Part shown: piece after piece, positions 56,790 through 64,000 of the stretch | Position numbering within the stretch: position 1 is the stretch's first letter | Layout: the number at the start of each line of letters is the position of its first letter | Origin: Nicotiana tabacum | Taxonomy: Eukaryota; Streptophyta; Magnoliopsida; Solanales; Solanaceae | Assembly: GCF_000715075.1 (NCBI RefSeq) | Contig: NC_134097.1 | Location: forward strand, 127,656,997-127,720,996 | Length of the DNA stretch: 64,000 nucleotides | Direction of reading: 5' to 3' | Notes under the pieces: model-generated | Databases searched by the model: none | The model's input: only the letters and a program-made list of their open reading frames with translations | Told to the model about the DNA's origin: nothing | Translations under genes and position numbers: made by a program

Positions 56790-57158
56790 TTTCTTTCTTT
56801 GATTGTACTTGTTTGTATTTGGCATGTCTCGAATATTGAAATGACGAAGGCATTTTGTTATGCTATCTAAATACTTTATCCCTTGTCACCCCTTTTGAGC
56901 CTTATTTGTTTTCTTTCATACCCCTCTTTCGGAATCAGTAACAAATATCAGAAACACAAGTGTAAAAGATAAGTAAAGGAAGGAGAGAAAAATAGAAAGA
57001 AAAGAATGAAAAGAGAAAGAAAGAATGAAAAGAGAAAGAAAAGAATGAAAAGAAAAAAAAGAGGAAGAAAAACAACAAAAAGAGAAAAAGAAAGCAAAAA
57101 AAAGAAAGAAAAGAAAGAGAAAAGAGAAAATCACAACAACAAAGTAATTCCTATGTCA
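56790..57158. other. Post-integrase spacer
   Basis: Non-coding. 56830-56945 parallels 11290-11400 of the non-autonomous element. A purine-only tract (56980-57125) precedes stem-loop G. The reverse-strand Phe/Ser frame is its shadow. Confidence 0.65.
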
Positions 57159-57159
57159 T

Positions 57160-57219
57160 GAACTACGTTAGACCTGATTCCTTTTAAGGATACGTAGGCA
57201 GCCTCACGGTTCGGTCCCA
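57160..57219 (+). other. Ogre stem-loop copy G (post-integrase position)
   Basis: Outer stem CTACGT (57163-57168) pairs with ACGTAG (57192-57197). Inner stem TCCTT (57179-57183) can pair with AAGGA (57186-57190), with at most four pairs likely formed. The second hairpin is AGCC-TCAC-GGTT (57200-57211). Confidence 0.75.
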
Positions 57220-57488
57220 TCAAAATAAAAATCCAAAAGTCCCCAAGAAAAGAAACTGGGGCAGAAGTTGTGGTTGTTGTAAAAAATCTAGTTCCAAAAG
57301 TTGTAATTTTGAACCCATTCGAATTGTTTTGAGCTTTTTATACCCTTTCTTTCTAAACCCATCCAAAAGCCACATTACGGTCCAAAGAAAGACCTTCCGA
57401 TCAGTCTTCGAGAAATGCCAAGTCAAGCAGGTAGAGGTGATTTATATCAGGGGCAACACTCTGGTCCAAATAGGAAAAAGAAATAAAA

Positions 57489-57680
57489 ATGAGAGAGTCT
57501 TATTGGTGAAAACCCTCACGGGCACCATAAGGTGACGGGAGCTGAGAGAAATTAAAAAATGAGAGTCTTATTGGTGAAAACCCTCACGGGCAGCGTAAGG
57601 CGAAAGTAAGTTGAGAGATGAACGAATGAGAGAGGTCTGCTGGTGAAAACCTTTCAAGGCACCTCAGGATGAACAAGGTC
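57489..57680 (+). repeat. ~70-bp repeats, three units
   Basis: ATGAGAGAGTCTTATTGGTG plus AAAACCCTCACGGGC recur at about 57488, 57559 and 57627. The same family occurs at 11880-12110 of the non-autonomous element. No gene. Confidence 0.7.
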
Positions 57681-58925
57681 AGGATTTGGGTGAAGAAATC
57701 AGGTTATGGAAATTCCGGAGCAACAAAGTATGGCAACGAAAAGTTGATTGGTTGGACAGATTGGACCGATTAATCCAAATTGCATGTCCTAATCATTGGC
57801 GCCAGGTGTTCCACTCATATAAGTCTTTTTTTTTCTCTTCAGATAATTTTCCAGTTTTGGATTTCCTTATCCTTAACTCTGAAGGTCATTGCATTTCATT
57901 TATTTTTGGTTTATTTCTCTAAGATGTTCCCAATGTCAGTTCTGTTTAAGCAAATAAGAAGGAATTTCAAAGCTCACTACCAGCTTCAAGATTGCAAAGC
58001 ATAGTGCGGCCAGAGCACACCAAAGATAGCATAATGTAAAGAGGGATAAAGTGCTAGCAAGAGTTTCATCGGCAAAATGATTTGGTAATTTCATGGGAGA
58101 TACAGAGGTTCCGTTAAAGGGGTCAGAGGTGTGAAACAATGGTTCAGGTATAGAACACTCAGGTCATTCAGGGCCATAGGGTTTTGAAAGTCAGTCGGAA
58201 AGTCAAGCGGTTCAGGGCCAATTCGGTGAAGCCAGTCAAAGCAAAACAATGCAGCGGAGAGACCTTCAATAAAGAATGCCATCAACTAACCACCACATTT
58301 TAAACTGACGAATTTTTATTTGATTAAACAGGGGCAGGAAATTTCGGTTGTTTAGGAGAAACCCTCCGTGGAGAAAGGAGGTCACCAAACAGGTTTGATT
58401 TTTAATTTTTCAGGACCCTCCTAGAAAATGGGACCTAGCGTAAAGTTTAGAAATAGCATAATCTAGCATAAATGTATCCCAAAGGAGTATAAGCAGGTTT
58501 AGAATTTTGCATGTTCGAGATAAGATTCAATTAGGAGTTTCCTGGACCCTCCGGAATGATGGGACTTAGCTTTAAGATTTCGATTAGATAACAACACTTA
58601 GCATAAATTCTGCTGTAGGGTAGTATAATTCAGCCATAAAAGTTGTCACTCTTAAGATAAAATTTGACCTTTGAGTTTCAGGACCCTCCTAGATAATGGG
58701 GAGTAGTTTAAAGATCCTCTTAGATAGCAAGATTTAGCAGAAGTCACACCTGTAGAAGATATAACTTAGATTTAAAATTGTCGTTTAGCTAAGAGTTGTC
58801 ATGACCCCCCTGAATAATGGGATATAGCTTTCAAATCCTTAGTAATACTTGGTAATATGATTTAGTTTTACACTCACATCTGTGCCCAGCTACCAAACTG
58901 GGGCGGAAAATTTCCCCTGTTTTTG
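57681..58925. other. Non-coding interior with AGGACCCTCC repeats
   Basis: No gene is supported. From ~58405 to ~58860 an imperfect ~130-bp unit recurs about four times with GGACCCTCC, AATGGGA and TAGCTTTAA-like phrases. CCAAACTGGGGCGGAAAATTT at ~58893 and its variant at ~59087 match CAAACTGGGGCAGAAAATTT at ~12880. Confidence 0.55.
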
Positions 58926-58929
58926 TCAT

Positions 58930-59735
58930 TTTGTTGAAGTCAGGAGCCCGCTTGGAGAGCAGGGAATACACAGCAATCAGGGGCCCACCTGGAGAACAAG
59001 AGAGTATAACTCAAGTTTTAGTTTTCAAGTTCTTATTGATATTTGGTAATGCGGTTCGTTCTACACTTACATATGTGCCCAGATACCCAAACTGGGGAAG
59101 AAAATTTCCTTTGTTTTTGTCTATTTTGTTGAAATCAGGAGCTCGCCTGGAGAGCAGGGAATACATCTCAAGTTCAGTAATCAGGAGCCCACCTGGAGAG
59201 TAGGGAATACATTTCAGGTTAGAAGTCAGGAGCCCGCCTAGAGAGCAGGGAATACATTTCAAGTAAGAAGTCAGGAGCCCACCTGGAGAGCAGGGAATAC
59301 ATTTCAAGTTCAGCAATCAGGAGCCCGCCTGGAGAGCGGGGAATACATTTCCAGTCAGCAGTCAGGAGCCCGCCTGGAGAGCAGGGAATATATTTCAAGT
59401 TAGAAGTCAGGAGCCCGCCTGGAGAGCAGGGAATACATTTCAAGTTCAGCAATCAAGAGCCCGCCTGGAGAGCAGGGAATACATTTCCAGTCAACAGTCA
59501 GGAGCCTGCCTGGAGAGCAGGGAATACATTTCAAGTTAGAAGTCAGGAGCCCGCCTGAAGAGCAGGGAATACATTTCAAGTTCAGCAATCAGGAGCCCGC
59601 CTGGAGAGCAGAGAATACATTCAAGTTTAGCAATCAGGAGCCCGCCTGGAGAGCAGGGAATACATTTCAAGTTCAGCAGTCAGGAGCCCGCCTGGCGAGC
59701 AGGGAATACATTCAAGTTCAATAGTCAAGTGTCCA
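58930..59735 (+). repeat. Hairpin-repeat array of the Ogre-like element, ~45-bp units
   Basis: About fifteen units of GTCAGGAGCCCGCCTGGAG followed by AGCAGGGAATACATTTCAAG (alternating TTAGAA / TTCAGCA joins). The core CAGG-AGCCCG-CCTG forms a short stem with a constant six-base loop. It lies in the untranslated region before the polypurine tract, like arrays II and III of the non-autonomous element. The reverse-strand open frames here are repeat read-through. Confidence 0.87.
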
Positions 59736-60040
59736 CTCGGAGAAAGGAAAAACATCTCAAAGTGTAGGTGGCAGTCAGGCATCCACCTGGAGAAGTGGAA
59801 AACATCTCAGATTATAACTCAAGGTGGCAACAAAGGGATTTCATCAAGTCATCAAGGCAACAAGAACCACAAGAGCAAGTGTGAAGATATAGATAGGATT
59901 TTGTAATGCATAGATCATAGTATAGTCTAGCTTCTTTTTATTTTATCATGGTGTAATAAGGGGATGCAGTAAGCAGTAGCAGCAACAACAACAACAGTGA
60001 AATCACGGCTTCATGGTAGTCCCAGCTATCATACATTCCT

Positions 60041-60109
60041 GAACTACATTGAACTGATTCCTTTTTAGCCAAGGATATGTAAGCAACCTCGGAATCAGGG
60101 TGCGGTCAA
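60041..60109 (+). other. Ogre stem-loop copy H (pre-PPT position)
   Basis: Outer stem CTACAT (60044-60049) pairs with ATGTAA (60077-60082, outermost pair lost). Inner stem TCCTT (60059-60063) pairs with AAGGA (60071-60075). The second hairpin is ACCT/GGGT (60086-60101). As at copy D, a GGTAG-N6-CTATC hairpin lies ~20 bp upstream. Confidence 0.72.
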
Positions 60110-60206
60110 ATTTTTCAAAAATGCTTCCCACGGAGTATTCAAACGGGCAAAAATCACTCGTGTCCGCTCACTTTATCTTTGCACAAAAACTCTTCGTGTT
60201 TCCGGG

Positions 60207-60220
60207 CAAAGAGGGGAAGC
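60207..60220 (+). other. Polypurine tract
   Basis: CAAAGAGGGGAAGC ends at the 3' LTR start (TGTGAGC at 60221). Position and composition are those of a plus-strand primer. Confidence 0.85.
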
Positions 60221-63200
60221 TGTGAGCACGTGATTTTTGCCCTATATGAATTACTCCCATAAATTCAAAACAAAATAACTTCTTCTCATTATTTGGAATT
60301 TTTGAGGATTTTGTGGCATTTTCTGATAATTGTTTGCATTTGTCTGTGCATTTTTATTTTTGTTTAATTAATGAAAAATACAAAAAATATGTTACATTTG
60401 CATTTAGGATTTAATTTTACATTTTAGGATTAATTGACAAATTAGTTGTTTTATAAAAATGGAAAAATCACAACAAAAAATAGCTCATTTTGCATTTTAA
60501 CTCTTTAATTGTGAATTCTATAGTTTTCTTTGAATTTAGGATTTAATTAATTATTGTAAATACTAGAGTGATTGATTAATCTAATTGGGTAGGTTAATTT
60601 AGTTCAAAATTTAATTTAGGTTTTATTTTCAATTTGAAAAAGAAAAGGATTTGAAATTGGAAAAGAAAAAGAAAGGAAATAAGAGGAAAATCGGATTTTT
60701 GGGCTTTTTCCATCAAATTTTTCAGGCCCAAACGATTATACATCCATTACCCGTTCAAATTGCCCCACACCCGGCCCAGATCCGTGTCCAACCCGGTTCG
60801 TTTCCCCAACTAAGTCAAACGACACCGTTTCGTCCTTTTGATCTGGACCGTTGATCTTAGTTGATCAAACGGTCCGTAACTGACCCTATCTCAACATATA
60901 AGTGTCGGAACCCCCCATCCCCCCCTCAGAACCCTTATCCCGTCTCTTTCACCTCTCTCTCTCTCTCTCTCTCTCTCAGGGACTGGAAACCCTAGCGCCG
61001 CCCTCATATCCTCTCCGCCTTAGCCCGGCTGCACCAATGCCATGCACCACCAAAATAACACCCCTGAACCCCCGTCTCACCCTCATTCCAGAAATCCACT
61101 CTGTTTCCCTCGAATATTAGTGAAGCTCCTCGAATCTGGATTTGAAGGGACAACCCAAAAGTCCAAAGGTCAGAATCGGCGAGGGTTAGAAGATTTTAGG
61201 CCTAAATCGATGTTACTCGTGTGTTCTTGATATTAAGAACATACGATTAACTTCGGATCGGGCCGGAATCGATGAGTTGAAGGTTGTTCCTTAGGCCCTT
61301 TTGTCCGGGTCCTCTTGGGTATGTCTCTTTTCTTCTCCTCAGTTTTTTTCCTTCTCTACTCATTCGTTTCTTCTATTATTTGTTGTCCCGTTAGGTCTTT
61401 TGTGTTTGTTTATGGGTTGTTTATTATGCATATTATTTTAAAATATTAGGTCACTTAGCTTGATTAATTATGTTACTTTTATCTGGAAATCTCTTTAATT
61501 TTAGCCCAGTACTTGATTTCTGTTTTTGAAGTTGTTCGGACGCGTCTCTGTTATGAGCATTTGTTTCAATCAATTCGACTTGGTCTGGGTTTGGGTTTAT
61601 GCCTCTGATCTTTTGATTTACTGGTTTGGGCCGAACCTGAATTAATTCAATTGGGTCGAATCGACCCATGCTCTGTCCGGTTCCTTCAGGTAATAACAAG
61701 GTCATTAAGGGGTAATTTGGGTAGTCTAGGCTTGGGAATCTCTTTGTAACTACCTGGGGAATCTTCTAGGAAGCTGGGGTGAGGGGCTATCTTGAATTCT
61801 GAAAATTTAACTAAGGGCACCTAAGCTAAAACAAAAATTAGAAAAAGGGCAAAGTGCAAGCTGAGGCTGCCCTACTCTCTTGCCTATAAAGGCATCATTT
61901 CTTGCCTTTCAAGGCAGACCCAGAAGACCTAGGAAAAAAGATCCAGAAAATTAAAAACACGGCTAAGAATTTCAAAAAACTATTGTTCTATTGAACTCCT
62001 TCTCTGATTTTTTAATTTGCTGAAGCCATTTCTGATTCATCTGGTGTTGAGATGGATTGAATTTAGCTGTTTTAAGTTTGTACTGAAACCAGCTGAGTTA
62101 CTACTCGATTGAAACTGTTTTTGTGGACTGGCTGAGCATCGTTTTGGTTTAAAATTGGTTCACTAGTTGCTTCCTGCTGTTGATCTTTGCTATTGCCGCT
62201 AATCCTTAATCCCTGTTTCCTTCCATCTTCAGGCACATGTCCCTGATTTAAGCATGTAAAGAATAGCTTATGAAGTGTTTTGTTGAAGGGAGATGAAGAT
62301 TATGTTTTCCTGTTATCAGATGTTCTTCTTCTTTAGTTTCTTTCTCAGCTTGTAGTGTCAATTTCTTATCTCAGCATGTTTAACGTGAAGTTATGCTTGA
62401 GGACTTTGAGTCTTATGTTGGAATTGTAACAGGGCTACTGTTAGAGTTATTGATTTCCATTTGTTCAGTTTTCTAGGTTTTGTTATTGATAGAAGTGGTA
62501 ATTGATTTTAGATCCATGATGTGTTTGTGAGTTCAAATTACAAGAGTATGTTGTTAATTGTAAAGTTGCTATAGTTAAATTGAGCATGCATATGAAGTGA
62601 GAATGAGGAGATTGATCATGTTAAAGTGCAGCAAGTTTGCTGCTGGTATGGACTCAAACTCGAGTCTGACTCCCTGATTTGGGCCTGGGCAGTATCTGGG
62701 CTCTTAAGTCTGGATTGGGTCTGGCTTTTATGCCTCACATCTTCAAATTCATTTATGCACAAACCCGGGACTTGGTTTTCTGATTTCAGGGGTACATTGG
62801 TTTAGTGTCGTCCATATTCACACATAAGTTCTTAAATGTTTTAAAAAGGTTGTAAGCAGGACTTGAGTTGAAAATCATATTTGAAAACTTGTGAGTTTGG
62901 TTTTAATACTTGCACTTGTTTTCTTTAGAAAGCTTAAGGTCGTGTAGTCTTATTAAATGGTGGACAACTTATACACATATTTTAGTAACATAATTGAAAT
63001 GTTTAAAGTATGTCTTGACCTTTGAATGTAATTTGATATTTGTTTAAAAGTCAGAAGTTGTATGAACGAATCCCTGTTGCGTCAATCTGGCATCAATGTG
63101 GATCTCCCCAGGACCGCATATGCCTAGCTTTCCGTTGGGTGTTGAAATTTCTTTGCAATTGGACATTGGGCCTCAAGCCAGGCCCAAGCTTTGAGGAAAT

Positions 63201-64000
63201 GAGGACGAATTAAGTTTCGCCTAATGCTGACGTTGTGATTAATAATCTGAATTTGAGCATCAACTTAGGAATAGTTATAATTTCTTTAAGCCTTATTTCA
63301 TTATTTTAGTTACTAGAGGTGAGCCAATATTAGATAACAGAAATAGCTTTTGGCCCTCAAACATCTAGTTTGAACATCCTTTTAAATGGGGTTGAGGTGC
63401 GCCGTGCCAAATAAACTTTAAATGCATGTCCCTCATTTAATTAATGTGTTTGCTCTTTAGAAATCGAGGTGTGCCATTTAGCGAATTTTCCATGGCCCTC
63501 GCAAAGTTAAAAACGCGCAGTTGCTTTAGGCGCGTTATTCTAATAATTTACCTTCTTAAACTCGGATGTGCATTTCATGTGACCCAAATCATATCTTAAA
63601 ACGTTGAATAAAATATGTTTAGGATTGCGGGTGCATTTCATGTGGTGCGATCCAAAGACGTGTTTTAAACGACGTTTAATCTTCTTTAAAAATTGAATAA
63701 AAGTGGTTAAAAGTTAAAATTTGCACATAAGTTCATAATTGTTTAAAATCAGATGATTAAGCTAAAAATAACAGTTGAGCGACCATGCTAGAACCACGGA
63801 ACTCGGGAATGCCTAACACCTTCTCCCGGGTTAACAAAATTCCTTACCCGGATTTCTGGTTCGCGGACTGTTAAACAGAGTCAATCTTTTCCTCGATTCG
63901 GGATTTGAACCGGTGGCTTGGGACACCATAAAATTATCCCAAGTGGCGACTTTGAATTTTTTTAATAAAATCCCGTTTCGATTGTCACTTTAAGTTGAAA
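60221..64000 (+). repeat. 3' LTR of the Ogre-like element (last ~55 bp outside window)
   Basis: It aligns with 41771-45591 from its first base to the window end, where TTTAAGTTGAAA corresponds to the 5' LTR at about 45527-45538. Differences are scattered transitions and a few indels. One clear change is an expanded CT run (about 60952-60978 against a short one at 42505-42517). Reading frames inside are the same chance frames as in the 5' copy. Confidence 0.93.

Larger units (their letters stand above)
41771..64000 (+). mobile_element. Ogre-like Ty3/gypsy retrotransposon with ORF1 (3' end cut by window)
   Basis: Long LTRs (5': 41771-45591; 3': from 60221) enclose a tRNA-Arg primer site, an extra ORF1 before gag, gag-protease with a G-patch, a candidate intron, reverse transcriptase, RNase H, archaeal-type RNase H and integrase, tandem arrays and a polypurine tract. 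ORF1, intron, second RNase H, tRNA-Arg priming and giant LTRs together are the hallmarks of Ogre (Tat lineage). Genes are interrupted by many stops and two frameshifts. The left flank GCATT is the candidate target site; its partner would lie ~55 bp beyond the window. Confidence 0.93.

Noticed and set aside
59011..59588. Reverse-strand repeat proteins with KCIPCSPGGLL motifs
   Set aside because: Same reason: read-through of the ~45-bp array on the wrong strand.
9249..60109. Hammerhead ribozyme as an explanation for the CTGAT-containing stem-loops
   Set aside because: The core CTGATGA and GAAA strands of a hammerhead are missing; the constant bases are TGAT and TA with a different stem arrangement.

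Overview
The window is nuclear plant DNA, almost certainly from a Solanaceae species and quite possibly Nicotiana. The basis is one spliced plant-type gene in a sea of Ty3/gypsy (Tat/Ogre lineage) retrotransposons, plus SINE and RTE-LINE tail sequences of the kind I know from tobacco and relatives. The species is an inference. Only one host gene is convincing: a nine-exon RING-CH (RINGv) membrane E3 ubiquitin ligase on the + strand (24283-29192).

Layout. 1-4169: AT-rich intergenic DNA with a partial and a complete hAT-type MITE and a small palindromic repeat. 4170-19044: a large LTR element with a perfect GGTAC target-site duplication. It has LTRs of 4.07 and 3.14 kb, a tRNA-Arg-type primer site and a polypurine tract, but no gag or pol, so it is a non-autonomous Ogre-like element. 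19636-22385: a tandem array of about 125-bp monomers derived from the tail shared by a Solanaceae SINE and an RTE LINE. 22386-24282: gene-proximal intergenic DNA. 24283-29192: the RING-CH gene, whose introns hold a SINE, a LINE 3' end, a MITE and a tail fragment. 29405-40157: a complete Tat-type element (406-bp LTRs, ATTTT duplication) with decayed gag-pro-RT-RH-aRH-INT, two tandem arrays and a decayed antisense gene; it sits 212 bp after the host stop codon. 40163-41770: intergenic. 41771 to beyond 64000: an Ogre-like element with 3.82-kb LTRs, a tRNA-Arg primer site, an extra ORF1, gag-pro with a G-patch, a candidate intron, RT-RH-aRH-INT, tandem arrays and a nearly complete 3' LTR.

The strongest unexplained signal is a small stem-loop that occurs eight times, four per Ogre-like element, at matching positions: leader, before gag, after integrase, and before the polypurine tract. 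Its outer stem (CTACG/CGTAG or CTACAT/ATGTAG) and inner stem (TCTCAC/GTGAGA, TCATG/CATGA, TCCTC/GAGGA, TCCTG/CAGGA, TCCTT/AAGGA) change in compensating pairs, while a TGAT on the 5' side and a TA on the 3' side of the inner stem stay constant. The element that has lost all its genes has kept all four. This looks like a cis-acting RNA structure of the family; I know of no description of it and cannot search for one. The downstream tandem arrays carry a second small hairpin with an invariant AGCCCG loop. Most nonsense codons in the retroelement genes are of the kind produced by C-to-T change on one strand or the other, as expected for silenced, methylated copies.
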